A DNA stretch of 64,000 nucleotides from Nonomuraea turcica (GTDB lineage: Bacteria > Actinomycetota > Actinomycetes > Streptosporangiales > Streptosporangiaceae). The notes under the pieces were generated by a model. The model did not search any database and was not told where the DNA came from. It worked only from the letters and a program-made list of their open reading frames with translations. The DNA lies in the NCBI RefSeq assembly GCF_030718205.1, contig NZ_JAUZQF010000018.1, positions 124,001 through 188,000 of the forward strand. The letters are read 5' to 3'. Both the position numbers and the translations under genes were made by a program. Shown in pieces: positions 43,692 to 52,490 of this stretch (the stretch's first letter is position 1; every line of letters begins with the position of its first letter).

Positions 43692-44417
43692 TTATTGGGT
43701 GAATAGGCGGAATGTCACGGCCGGGCGGCCGCCGAAGCGCTCCGCCTCCTGGCGGGCGAAGCCCTCGATCAGGGTGCGAGCGTAGGTCTCGGGGTCCTCT
43801 TCGGTGAGAGCCTCGATGTACGCACGGTGCTCCATGAGCGACCGCACTCCCCGCTCCAGCCCGTCGGTGACGTCCACGGCGTGGGTGGGGGTGTCGCTGC
43901 CGGCGACGGCGACCCAGCGGACGCCGTTCCAGGGGGCTGCGTCGGTGTCCGGAAATATCCACCTATTGCCCGCATCTCCGGCGGCGTCCAGGACCGCCCG
44001 CCCCACCGCCCGATGATCCGGGGTGTTCCAGTACGTGCCACCCCACGTGTCGGCCGGGTTCAAGGTGATCACCAGCTCGGGGCGGTGCCGGCGGATGGCG
44101 GCGGCAATGTCCCTGCGGAGCGCGGTGCCGTACTCGATGACGCCGTCCCGATGGCCGAGGAACTCCACGCTGCTCACGCCGACCACGGCGGCGCTGGCCC
44201 GCTCCTCACGCTCGCGCACCAGGCCGCTCTTGCCGGGGTCGAGCGTGTCGATGCCCGCCTCGCCCCTCGTGGCGATCACGTACGCGACCTCCCGCCCGGC
44301 GTCGGTCCAGATGGCGACCGCGGACGCGCAGCCGTACTCGAGGTCGTCGGGGTGGGCCACGATGGCCAGGGCGCGTTGCCAGTCGTCCGGCATGGGGTCG
44401 AGTTGATCGGTTGTCAT
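43692..44417 (-). CDS. PIG-L-family N-acetylglucosaminyl deacetylase
   Basis: 241 aa. The zinc motif AHPDDLEYG (21-29) and the third ligand in NTPDHRAVG (about H133) mark the LmbE/PIG-L fold, which includes mycothiol enzymes MshB and Mca and GlcNAc-phospholipid deacetylases. This protein is shorter than typical MshB (about 300 aa) and is placed only at family level. Start ATG 44417 has no clear ribosome-binding site. It stands between the TM2 gene and the minisatellite region, with no operon partner. Confidence 0.88.
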   Translation of the reverse strand: MTTDQLDPMPDDWQRALAIVAHPDDLEYGCASAVAIWTDAGREVAYVIATRGEAGIDTLDPGKSGLVREREERASAAVVGVSSVEFLGHRDGVIEYGTALRRDIAAAIRRHRPELVITLNPADTWGGTYWNTPDHRAVGRAVLDAAGDAGNRWIFPDTDAAPWNGVRWVAVAGSDTPTHAVDVTDGLERGVRSLMEHRAYIEALTEEDPETYARTLIEGFARQEAERFGGRPAVTFRLFTQ

Positions 44418-44501
44418 GGCTCAACACCATAGGCAGCACCGGCGTGACGCGGAACGAGGAGAGGCCGCCCGACGGCTCGGCGTACGACGCCGTCGCGCCT
44501 G

Positions 44502-44612
44502 CCGGTCGCCGCGCCCACCGGTGGTGGCGCCTGCTGGCGGCGTCTACCCGTCGCCGCGCCCACCGGCGGTCGTGCCCGCTGGCGGCGCCTACCGGTCGGC
44601 GTGTCCACCGGC
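44502..44612. repeat. 45-bp tandem repeat, about 2.5 copies
   Basis: Copy 1 is 44502-44546 and copy 2 is 44547-44591, differing at a few positions. A partial third copy covers 44592-44612. The core is CCGGTCGCCGCGCCCACCGG. Forty-five is a multiple of three, so short frames on both strands become 15-residue repeats, but no start, ribosome-binding site or family supports a gene. Confidence 0.8.
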
Positions 44613-44693
44613 CGTCACGCTGCTGAACGGACCTCGGTCGATGACCGGACGCGCTCTGCGCACCTGTGTGGCGGCCCCGACGTGGGCCGCCCG

Positions 44694-44912
44694 GTCGTGT
44701 GGCGTGCCGGGTCGTGTGGCGTGCCGGGTCGTGAGGTGCGGGGTCGTGTGATGCGGCGGTCGTGTTTGCGGTGGTCGGGTGTGTGGCGTGCCGGCTGTGT
44801 GGTGCGGCGGGTGTGTGGCGTGCCGGCTGTGTGGTGTGGCGGTTGGGTGGTGTGGCGGTTGGGTGGTGTGGCGGTTGGGTGGTGTGCCGGTCGGGTGATG
44901 TGCCGGTCGTGC
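44694..44912. repeat. G/T-rich 16-17-bp tandem repeat array
   Basis: Two perfect 17-bp copies of GTCGTGTGGCGTGCCGG (44694-44710, 44711-44727) decay into variants. Three perfect 16-bp copies of GGTGTGGCGGTTGGGT occupy 44833-44848, 44849-44864 and 44865-44880, followed by degenerate copies. The + strand is nearly free of A over about 200 bp. No gene was found between 44418 and 44988. Confidence 0.88.
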
Positions 44913-44988
44913 GGCCGGAGGTGGTCGTCGCCAGGGGTGCGAGGTAACCGTTCCGGCCGCAGGCGGACCGTGGTCTGCGTCGTGGTGG

Positions 44989-45525
44989 TCAGGGGGCCAT
45001 GGTGGCGTCGTCGGCCGACGGGTCTTCGGCGGGGGCGGGGCGGCCCTCGCCCGGGAGGCGGACGTCGTCGACCGTCACGTTGACCTCCATGACCCGCATG
45101 CCGAGCATCCGGCTCACGCTCCTGGCCACGTTCATCTTGACCTCGGTGGCGACCTCCATCACCACGTGGCCATACTCCACCACGATCGTCAGGCTCACGG
45201 CCACCTGGCGGTCCTGGATTTGCGCGCTGACCCCCTGGGTGCCGCGCCGCGAGCCGATGCCGATGCGGTCGCGTACGGACTCGAAGGCGCGCGCCAGATC
45301 GCCGCCCATGTCGGCGACCCCGGCCACTTCGAGCGCCGCCAGGGCGGCGACCTTCTCCACCACCTCGTCGGCGACCTTGATCCGCCCCTTCACCGTCGCG
45401 CCGGACGGATAAGGCGCTGAGGGCTCGGGGACAGGGCCGTCCGCCGGCAGCGCCGAATTGTCGGCGTTGTCGGCGCTCTCGGCTTCGGCGGGCGGTACAG
45501 AATACTCTGCTAAAGCTTCGCTCAT
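44989..45525 (-). CDS. Asp23/Gls24-family envelope stress protein
   Basis: 178 aa. The Asp23 domain spans about 42-155, recognisable by GRIKVADEVVEKVAALAALE, VAGVADMGGD, VSLTIVVEYGHVVMEVATEV and a C-terminal VNVTVDDVRLP strand. The N-terminal 40 residues (acidic) and the C-terminal 20 (acidic) are probably disordered. Family members associate with the cell envelope or with membrane-anchored partners and are stress-linked. ATG 45525 is preferred over GTG 45528 because GAGGAGG lies 5 bp before it. It is divergent from the HIT gene by 77 bp. No AmaP-like partner gene is adjacent. Confidence 0.88.
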   Translation of the reverse strand: MSEALAEYSVPPAEAESADNADNSALPADGPVPEPSAPYPSGATVKGRIKVADEVVEKVAALAALEVAGVADMGGDLARAFESVRDRIGIGSRRGTQGVSAQIQDRQVAVSLTIVVEYGHVVMEVATEVKMNVARSVSRMLGMRVMEVNVTVDDVRLPGEGRPAPAEDPSADDATMAP

Positions 45526-45602
45526 CACGGCCTCCTCTAGGCGAATGCTCAGGATTGTGCCGGAAGAGCACCCCCTTTGTCCGGGGTCCTATGCTGCTAG
45601 TT

Positions 45603-46133
45603 ATGCACGATCAGGCAGGGGCAGGGGCCCCGGACAACTTCGACCGTCTGTGGACCCCGCATCGCATGGCCTACATCAAGGGTGAGAACAAGCCGACCGG
45701 CACCGGCCCCGACGACGGGTGTCCGTTCGACGCGATCCCCAAGATGAGTGACGAGGACGGCCTGATCGTCGCCAGGGGCCAGAGCGTCTACGCGGTGCTC
45801 AACCTCTACCCGTACAACTCCGGCCACCTGATGGTCGTCCCCTACCGGCACGTGTCCGACTACGACGAGCTGCGTCCGGACGAGCTGGTCGAGATGGGGG
45901 AGTTCACGCAGAAGTCGCTGCGGGCCCTGCGCAAGGCCAGCGGCGCGCAGGGTTTCAACGTCGGCATGAACCTCGGCCACGTTGCCGGCGCGGGCATCGC
46001 CGCGCACCTTCACCAGCACGTCGTCCCTCGGTGGGGCGGCGACACGAACTTCATGCCGGTCGTCGGCCAGACCAAGGTCCTGCCTCAGCTACTTCGTGAC
46101 ACGCGCCAGCTGCTCGCCGACGCCTGGGACTGA
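45603..46133 (+). CDS. HIT-family nucleotide hydrolase/transferase
   Basis: 176 aa. The histidine triad HLHQHVV (about 135-141, pattern HxHxH) sits at the C-terminal third; CPFD near residue 40 and YPYNSGHLMVVPYRHV earlier are typical of the actinobacterial AP-4-A phosphorylase-like HIT proteins conserved between thrS and pgsA. Such enzymes act on AMP-linked substrates. ATG 45603 gives the conserved N-terminus; an in-frame ATG at 45591 is possible. The last 45 bp overlap the 3' end of the convergent membrane-protein gene. Confidence 0.9.
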   Translation: MHDQAGAGAPDNFDRLWTPHRMAYIKGENKPTGTGPDDGCPFDAIPKMSDEDGLIVARGQSVYAVLNLYPYNSGHLMVVPYRHVSDYDELRPDELVEMGEFTQKSLRALRKASGAQGFNVGMNLGHVAGAGIAAHLHQHVVPRWGGDTNFMPVVGQTKVLPQLLRDTRQLLADAWD

Positions 46134-48245
46134 CTGCTCCCGCCGCATGAGCACGCCGATGCCGGTGGCCAGCAGGAGCGGAATGGCCAGCGCCAGCGCC
46201 ATCGACAGCACGGCCGCGCCCGAGTCGTTGACGAGCATGCCGACCACGCCGCTGACCAGCGTGCCGATCAGCCCGGCCCGCAGTGCGGGGGAGTGCTCGA
46301 ACGCCGCCGGCACCACTCCGGCCGAGGCCTGCTCGGGCCGCAGGATCGCGTACACGAGGAACGCCACGGCCACGATGACGATCGGCATCAGGTTGGGGTT
46401 GAGCAGCGTGCCGAGCATGGCCTGCAGCTTGCGCCAGATGACGTCGAGCGCCTCGCCGGTCAGCACCTGGCCCACGAACCTGCCCAGGTGCGTCTGCTCG
46501 TTGGCCGGCCTCAGATAGTTGATCCAGGCGAACGTCATCACGATCACCCCGCCGGCCACGCAGAACAACGCCAGCTTCACCAGCGACACCCGCCGGCCCG
46601 ACAGGATGAGCGCGGTCACCGCGATGCCCGGCACGAACGCGATGACGCCGCCGAAGTCGCTGCCCAGCCCGGACCCGCCGAGCACCATCGCGGCCGCGCC
46701 GAGCCCCACGATCGCGGCCAGTCCGATCTTTCCGGGCCAGCGGTGCGCGATCATCGTCGTGGTCAGCAGCGTGCCGGTCGCGAACAGCGCGAACGGGATG
46801 TTGCCGAGCCCGAAGTAGCGGGCACCCTGCTCGGCGCTGAAGCCCATGAAGCTGTTGAGCTGGAGCGTCGTGCCGGTCAGCAGGTCGCCGGCGAGCGTGA
46901 GCGCCGTGACGCCCGCGACCACGGCCAGCGGGCCGAGCGGCCGACGCCGCCAGGGCCCGGCCAGCGCCAGTGCGGTGATCGCCGCCCACCAGGCCAGCAT
47001 GCCGCCGAACAGCTCCAGGTGGGTGGACCACGGCAGCAGGTTGACCAGGAACGAGGTGACGGGCAGGGCCGCCAGCGCCGTCGCGGCCGCGCGTATCCAG
47101 GGCAGCTGCTTGCGGCGGCGCAGCAGCAGGAACGCCAGCACGTAGAACAGGACCTGCAGGACCGCCAGGGCGGTGAAGTATTGTCCCTTCGCCGAGCGCA
47201 TCGTCTGGGCGGTGGCGTCGGCACGCTGGAGGTGCTCGAAGGTGGCGCCGTGCTCGCCGGCCTGCACCGGCACGCCTACGACCGTGGTGGGCACCGCCAC
47301 GCCGAGCTTGGTCAGCGCGGTGGAGGTCAGGTCGGGCAGGATCGAGATGTCCTCGCGGCGGGTTGAGGCGGCGCCGAGCAACCGGCCCTGCGCGCCGGAC
47401 TCACGGAGCGCGGCCACCCGCAGGTGGGGTACGGAGCCGTGGTCGGACAGGCCCGCGAGCAGCACCGTCGTGTCGGCGGGCAGCACCGACAGCAGCGCGC
47501 CCGCCTTCGCGTCGGCCAGGCGCAGGGCCTCGCGCCGCTGGGCCGCGGTGAGCTGGTCGGGCACCTTCGGCAGCCGGTCGCCGGTCAGGTAGGGGCGGAT
47601 GAGGTCGTCCACGTCCATGGCGATCATCCGGCACTTCTCCAGGTCGGCGGTCCTGACCTGGAGCGGCGAGGCGTGGTAGTGCTGAACGGCGCCCTGCCGG
47701 TCGGCCAGTCCGAGCGCGGCGCCCGGGCCGATGGCGATCGAGCACTGCCCGGCCGCCTTCAGCGACTCTCCGAGAATGCCGGCGTTACGCTGGCCGGCCA
47801 CGTCGATGAGGTAGCGGTAGTCGGGGATGACGGCGCCCTCGCCCTGCTGCTCGGGCACCGGCGGCGCGCCGCAGCCGTAGCCGACGGCCGACCTGGTGCC
47901 CGCCGAGACGGTCAGCCAGCCGTCGTAGGGGCAGGTCACGTTGCCGACGGTGCGGACCGACAGCGAGCCGATCGCGCTGGATGCGGCCAGCTCCCAGAGG
48001 TTGGGGGTGTCGGCCTGAGTGAGGTCGTTCCAGTGCAGCCCGGACACCCCGATGAGCGCCACCCGGCCCGTCTGGCCGCGAGAGTGCGCCGTCCGGCCCG
48101 CGAGGTCCTGGACCGGCGCGGTGCCGTCGTCCACCTGCGCCATCCGACCGGCGCCCTCGTCGGCCCGTGCCGCCCCCGTGAACAGCCCCAAGCCGGTCAG
48201 CAGCTGGCCGAGCAGCACGGCCAGCACGACTACCGCGCGCCTCAC
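46089..48245 (-). CDS. Large membrane protein with extracytoplasmic phosphatase-like domain
   Basis: 718 aa. Signal/anchor VVVLAVLLGQLLTGLGLFTGAARA at the start, then about 330 extracytoplasmic residues (VALIGVSGLHWNDLTQADTP, TVGNVTCPYDGWLTVSAGTR, LLAGLSDHG) resembling the alkaline-phosphatase fold, then 10-11 membrane helices (about 360-690). No exact family member is known to me. The same gene is frequent near the HIT/pgsA locus of actinomycetes (inference). GTG 48245 has GGGAGG 8 bp upstream, which fixes the start. Role may be envelope polymer modification. Confidence 0.75.
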   Translation of the reverse strand: MRRAVVVLAVLLGQLLTGLGLFTGAARADEGAGRMAQVDDGTAPVQDLAGRTAHSRGQTGRVALIGVSGLHWNDLTQADTPNLWELAASSAIGSLSVRTVGNVTCPYDGWLTVSAGTRSAVGYGCGAPPVPEQQGEGAVIPDYRYLIDVAGQRNAGILGESLKAAGQCSIAIGPGAALGLADRQGAVQHYHASPLQVRTADLEKCRMIAMDVDDLIRPYLTGDRLPKVPDQLTAAQRREALRLADAKAGALLSVLPADTTVLLAGLSDHGSVPHLRVAALRESGAQGRLLGAASTRREDISILPDLTSTALTKLGVAVPTTVVGVPVQAGEHGATFEHLQRADATAQTMRSAKGQYFTALAVLQVLFYVLAFLLLRRRKQLPWIRAAATALAALPVTSFLVNLLPWSTHLELFGGMLAWWAAITALALAGPWRRRPLGPLAVVAGVTALTLAGDLLTGTTLQLNSFMGFSAEQGARYFGLGNIPFALFATGTLLTTTMIAHRWPGKIGLAAIVGLGAAAMVLGGSGLGSDFGGVIAFVPGIAVTALILSGRRVSLVKLALFCVAGGVIVMTFAWINYLRPANEQTHLGRFVGQVLTGEALDVIWRKLQAMLGTLLNPNLMPIVIVAVAFLVYAILRPEQASAGVVPAAFEHSPALRAGLIGTLVSGVVGMLVNDSGAAVLSMALALAIPLLLATGIGVLMRREQSVPGVGEQLARVTK

Positions 48246-48401
48246 CCCGATGACCTCCCGCGATCGATGATGTCCGTGGCACGGTAGAGGACGCTCGCCT
48301 CCAGGCGCCACAAGCCCGCGACTACCCTCTCACGAACCGAGGGTGGGCCGAGGCGCCGTCGGGCGTGGGAGCCGCGTTGCTCTGCCGGTCCTCGCACGGC
48401 G

Positions 48402-48431
48402 CGGCCCGCCACCCTGATGGGCGGCGGGCCG
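48402..48431 (-). terminator. Hairpin after GHL10 gene
   Basis: CGGCCCGCC (48402-48410) pairs with GGCGGGCCG (48423-48431) across a 12-nt loop, 31 bp beyond the stop of the minus-strand glycosidase gene. Confidence 0.5.
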
Positions 48432-48461
48432 GATGGGGCTCGGTCAGCTGTGGCGCAATGG

Positions 48462-50051
48462 TCAGAACGCGTCGACCTTCACCTTGACCGGCGTGCTCTC
48501 GTTGTGCAGGCGGTCGAGCGAGGTGATCAGGTAGGTCCCCGGAGCCTTGACCGCGTACGGCGGGTCGGAGACGACCGCGACCAGGTTGCGGGCGTCCGTG
48601 GCCTGGCAGTCCGCGCCGGACTCCGGCAGCTGGTAGACCGCGTACGCGCGGGCCCCGGCCGACGGCGTCCAGGTCATCGTCGAGCCCGTGGCCTTGGCAC
48701 CCGCCGGCTGGGCAAGGGCCTTCGCGCCGGCCGGCGCGGCCGGCGCCTGGCCGACGCGGTCCTTCATGAGCGGCAGCAGGGCGGGGCGGCCGTAGTGCTC
48801 CTTGGCGACCCGGTCCATCGCGCCCAGCGGGTTGGTGAGCAGCTGCTTGGCGCTGAAGTAGACGTCGCCGTCCACCTGCTTGTGCTTGCGGTTGAGCGTC
48901 AGGTGCGCGGCCATCTCCTCGGGCCTGGTCCAGGCCTTGTCGTCCGTGGCGCCGACCCGGTAGAGGGCCTGCCCGATGTACAGGTGCACGTCGGAGCCCT
49001 TGACGGCCTGAGCCCACCACGGAGCCAGCACCTTGTAGTCGGCCGCCTTGAAGCCGCGCGGCCAGTAGAGCTGCGGCATGACGTAGTCGACGGTGCCCGA
49101 CTCGATCCAGGCCTTCGCGTCCGCATAAATCGAGTCATAGGCGGACATGCCGTTGGTGTTGGATCCGGACGGGTCATTCGACTTGTTACGCCAGATGCCG
49201 AACGGGCTGATGCCGAACTTGACGTGGTTCTTCCGCGTGTGGACGGCCTGGTCCACCTCGGCGACGAGCGTGTTGACGTTGCCGCGCCGCCAGTCGGCCA
49301 GGCTCTTGCCCTTGCCGTACTTTGTAAAGGCGGCCTTGTCGTTGAACTGGCCGCCCTCGCCCGGGTACGGGTAGAAGTAGTCGTCGAAGTGCACCCCGTC
49401 CACGTCGTAGCGGTCCACCACGTCCGTGATGACCTTGATGACGTGCTGGCGCACCTGCGGCAGGCCCGGGTTGAAGTAGAGGCGGTCGCCGTATTTGACC
49501 GTCCAGTCCGGGTGCTGCTTGGCCGGGTGGTTGGCGGGCAGCTTGGAGACGTCGGCGTCGTAGGAGGCCCGGTAAGGGTTGAACCAGGCGTGGAACTCCA
49601 GGCCCCGCTTGTGGGCCTCGTCGATGAGGAACGGCAGCGGGTCCCAGCCGGGATCCTTGCCCGCGGTGCCCGTGAGGAACTGCGACCAGGGCTCGAGCGA
49701 CGACTTGTAGAGCGCGTCGGAGGCGGGCCGCACCTGGACGAAGACGGCGTTGAAGTTGCGCTTGACGGCGCTGTCCAGGATCTTGACGTATTCGGCCTTC
49801 TGCCGCTCGGCGGACAGCCCGCTCCGCGAGGGCCAGTCGATGTTCTTGACCGTGGCGATCCAGACGCCCCGGAGCTGGCGCTTCGGGTAGCGGGCGTCGG
49901 CCGTGCAGGCGGCCACGGGGGTGGCGGCGGTGGTCGTCTTCTTCTTGGTCGCCGCGGGGCTCTCGCTCGCACCAGGGCCGAACGCGTATGCGGCGGAGGT
50001 GGTGAGAACGGCGAGGGCTGCGGCGGCTAGGAGTGGGCGTCCAGTTCGCAT
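48462..50051 (-). CDS. Secreted GHL10/DUF187 glycoside hydrolase-like protein
   Basis: 529 aa. Signal peptide (LLAAAALAVLTTSAAYA) with cleavage near 23, a Thr/Ala-rich spacer, then a TIM-barrel glycosidase-like domain (about 55-375): RGVWIATVKNIDWPS, VFVQVRPASDALY, FHAWFNPYR, DGVHFDDYFYPYP (candidate acid pair) and YVMPQLYWPR. This is the YngK/GHL10 family, some members of which act on the cell wall. The C-terminal about 100 residues form a fibronectin-III-like module (ATGSTMTWTPSAGARAYAVY). GGTGGC precedes ATG 50051. Secreted or wall-attached. Confidence 0.88.
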   Translation of the reverse strand: MRTGRPLLAAAALAVLTTSAAYAFGPGASESPAATKKKTTTAATPVAACTADARYPKRQLRGVWIATVKNIDWPSRSGLSAERQKAEYVKILDSAVKRNFNAVFVQVRPASDALYKSSLEPWSQFLTGTAGKDPGWDPLPFLIDEAHKRGLEFHAWFNPYRASYDADVSKLPANHPAKQHPDWTVKYGDRLYFNPGLPQVRQHVIKVITDVVDRYDVDGVHFDDYFYPYPGEGGQFNDKAAFTKYGKGKSLADWRRGNVNTLVAEVDQAVHTRKNHVKFGISPFGIWRNKSNDPSGSNTNGMSAYDSIYADAKAWIESGTVDYVMPQLYWPRGFKAADYKVLAPWWAQAVKGSDVHLYIGQALYRVGATDDKAWTRPEEMAAHLTLNRKHKQVDGDVYFSAKQLLTNPLGAMDRVAKEHYGRPALLPLMKDRVGQAPAAPAGAKALAQPAGAKATGSTMTWTPSAGARAYAVYQLPESGADCQATDARNLVAVVSDPPYAVKAPGTYLITSLDRLHNESTPVKVKVDAF

Positions 50052-50143
50052 AATGCCACCCAGTGTGACATCTGCTCAGGGATGGTCGGTACGAAAAACC
50101 GAAATGAAGTCGTGATGTCTTTGTGACAATACTCCATGGCTGG

Positions 50144-50174
50144 GCCGGGAGGGACCACAGCTTTCCCTCCCGGC
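50144..50174 (-). terminator. Hairpin after EF-G2 gene
   Basis: GCCGGGAGGGA (50144-50154) pairs perfectly with TCCCTCCCGGC (50164-50174) around a 9-nt loop, 33 bp past the EF-G2 stop on the minus strand. No U-run. Confidence 0.6.
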
Positions 50175-50206
50175 TCCTCAGCTCATCCGAGCCCTCTCCT
50201 CGAGGC

Positions 50207-52345
50207 TCAGTCCTCGGCCGCCACCTTGGAGGCGAGGTTCGGCGGCAGCGGCTCGTAGCGCAGGAACGAGCGCGTGAAGGTGCCCGTGCCGTGTGACATG
50301 GATCTCAGGTCGATGGCGTAGCGCGTTATCTCCAGCTCGGGCACCTCGGCCTTGACCAGGGTGCGTCCGGTGCCGACGGGCTCGGTCCCGAGCACGCGCC
50401 CGCGCCGCGACGACAGGTCGGACATCACCGATCCCACGTGGTCGTCGGCCACCAGCACGGAGAGCTCGTCCACCGGCTCGAGCAGCAGGGTCGGCACCTT
50501 TGCCGCGGCCTCCTTCAGCGCCAGCTGGCCGGCGATCTGGAAGGCCATGTCGGAGGAGTCCACCGAGTGCGCCTTGCCGTCGTACAGCGTGACGCGCACG
50601 TCGACCATGGGATAGCCGGCGACGACGCCTCGCTCCATCTGGGCCCGCACCCCCTTCTCCACCGACGGGATGAACTGCCGGGGCACCACGCCGCCCACGA
50701 TCTTGTCCACGAACTCGAACCCGCCGCCGGACGGCAGGGGCTCCACCTCGAGGTGGCAGATCGCGTACTGGCCGTGACCGCCGGTCTGCTTGACGTTGCG
50801 GCCCATCGCCTGGCACTTGCCGCCGAAGGTCTCGCGCAGCGGCACCCGCAGCTCGATCCGCTCGACCTCCACGCCGTGCCGCTTGGACAGCCGGTCGAGC
50901 AGCACGTCGGTGTGCGCCTCGCCCATGCACCACAGGACGAGCTGGCGGGTCTCGGCGTTGTTCTCCAGCCGCAGCGTGGGGTCCTCGGCCACGAGCCGGC
51001 CGAGTGCCTGCGACAGCTTGTCCTCGTCGGCCTTGGACTTGGCCCTGATCGCCACGGGCAGCAGCGGGTCTGGCATGGCCCAGGCGGTCATCAGCAGCGG
51101 CTGCTCGACGTCTGACAGCGTGTCGCCGGTCTCGGCCCGCGACAGCTTGGCCACCGCCACGATGTCGCCGGCCATGCCCTTGGCCGCGCCGCGCTGCTGT
51201 TTGCCCAGCGGGCAGGTCAGGGTGCCGATGCGCTCGTCCACGTCGTGGTCCTCGTGGCCGCGGTCGGCCAGGCCGTGCCCGGACACGTGCACGGTCATGT
51301 CGGGGCGCAGTGTGCCGGAGAAGACGCGGACGAGGCTGATGCGGCCCACGTACGGGTCGCTGGTGGTCTTGACGACCTCCGCCACGAGCGGCCCGTCCGG
51401 GTCGCAGGCGATACCTTTGACCGGTTTGCCGGACAGGTCGGTGATCTCCGGCATCGGGTGTTCGAGCGGCGACGGGAAGCCCTGGGTGATGACCTCCAGC
51501 ACCTCCTGCATGCCGACGCCCAGCCCGCTGCAGAGCACCGGGTAGAAACTGCCGCGTGCGACGGCCTTCTCCAGGTCCTCGATGAGGACCTTGGTGTCCA
51601 TCGGCTCGCCCTCGAGGTATCTCTCCATGAGCGTCTCGTCTTCGCTCTCCTGGATGATGCCCTCGATCAGGGAGCCGCGGTATTCCTCGATCTGCGTCTG
51701 GTACTCCGCGCCGGGCTCCTTCTCGGTGCGGGCGCCGGTCGCGTAGTTGTAGAACTTCTGGGTGAGCAGCCCGATCAGCCCGTTGACATGCCCGTTGGTG
51801 ATCACCGGCAGGTAGAGGGGCGCCACGCCGTCGCCGAAGACGTCCTGGCAGGTGGCGAGCACCTCGTCGAAGTCGGCTCGCTGATGGTCGATCTTGGTGA
51901 TCACGACCGCCCGCGGCATGCCGACCTGCGCGCACTCCTCCCAGAGCATCTGGGTGAGCCCGTCGATCCCGTCGGATGCCGACACCACGAACAACGCCGC
52001 GTCGGCCGCGCGCAGCCCAGCCCGCAGATCGCCCACGAAGTCGGCGTAGCCGGGGGTGTCGAGAAGGTTGATCTTGATTCCGTTGTGCAGCAGGGGGGCC
52101 AAGGCGAGATTGACCGACCGCTGTTGCCTGACCTCGACCTCGTCGAAGTCGCTGACCGTGTTGCCGTCCTCAACCCGTCCCGGGCGCTGAATGGTGCCCG
52201 TGGCGGCCAGCAGCTGCTCGACGAGTGTCGTCTTACCTGCTCCTGAGTGGCCGACCAGCACGACATTGCGTATCGCATCCGCCCTGTCGGCCGCGGGTGC
52301 CCTGCCCGCGGCTCCTGCGGCGCCTCCCGTGTTTCTTTCCGCCAC
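50207..52345 (-). CDS. Elongation factor G-like protein EF-G2
   Basis: 712 aa, all five EF-G domains. G1 is GHSGAGKTTL (about 33-42), G3 is DTPGYADF, G4 is TKIDHQ (NKxD in true EF-G) and the region of G2 lacks the RGITI sequence (QQRSVNLAL). Domain IV-V signatures (RVPLRETFGGKCQAMGR, KIVGGVVPRQFIP) are present. These deviations match the actinobacterial EF-G2 group; a mycobacterial member is reported to bind GTP without ribosome-stimulated hydrolysis. The GTG start has GGGAGG upstream. It is divergent from pgsA by 145 bp. Confidence 0.9.
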   Translation of the reverse strand: MAERNTGGAAGAAGRAPAADRADAIRNVVLVGHSGAGKTTLVEQLLAATGTIQRPGRVEDGNTVSDFDEVEVRQQRSVNLALAPLLHNGIKINLLDTPGYADFVGDLRAGLRAADAALFVVSASDGIDGLTQMLWEECAQVGMPRAVVITKIDHQRADFDEVLATCQDVFGDGVAPLYLPVITNGHVNGLIGLLTQKFYNYATGARTEKEPGAEYQTQIEEYRGSLIEGIIQESEDETLMERYLEGEPMDTKVLIEDLEKAVARGSFYPVLCSGLGVGMQEVLEVITQGFPSPLEHPMPEITDLSGKPVKGIACDPDGPLVAEVVKTTSDPYVGRISLVRVFSGTLRPDMTVHVSGHGLADRGHEDHDVDERIGTLTCPLGKQQRGAAKGMAGDIVAVAKLSRAETGDTLSDVEQPLLMTAWAMPDPLLPVAIRAKSKADEDKLSQALGRLVAEDPTLRLENNAETRQLVLWCMGEAHTDVLLDRLSKRHGVEVERIELRVPLRETFGGKCQAMGRNVKQTGGHGQYAICHLEVEPLPSGGGFEFVDKIVGGVVPRQFIPSVEKGVRAQMERGVVAGYPMVDVRVTLYDGKAHSVDSSDMAFQIAGQLALKEAAAKVPTLLLEPVDELSVLVADDHVGSVMSDLSSRRGRVLGTEPVGTGRTLVKAEVPELEITRYAIDLRSMSHGTGTFTRSFLRYEPLPPNLASKVAAED

Positions 52346-52490
52346 GTCGCCTCCCGCGTCGTCGGTTTGTTTCCAACGCCGCGCCCGCGCGGAAGCTTGG
52401 CAGAAACCGCATGGACGCGGTGTGTTCACCAAATACCCGTGTGGCGGATATCACAAGAGGTGGAGGGCAAAGAAAGTTGTCAGGTCTGTG

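Noticed and set aside
44614..45571. Extended minus-strand frame with His/Thr/Pro repeats
   Set aside because: It arises from the G/T-rich repeat and overlaps the Asp23 gene in another frame, with no family support.
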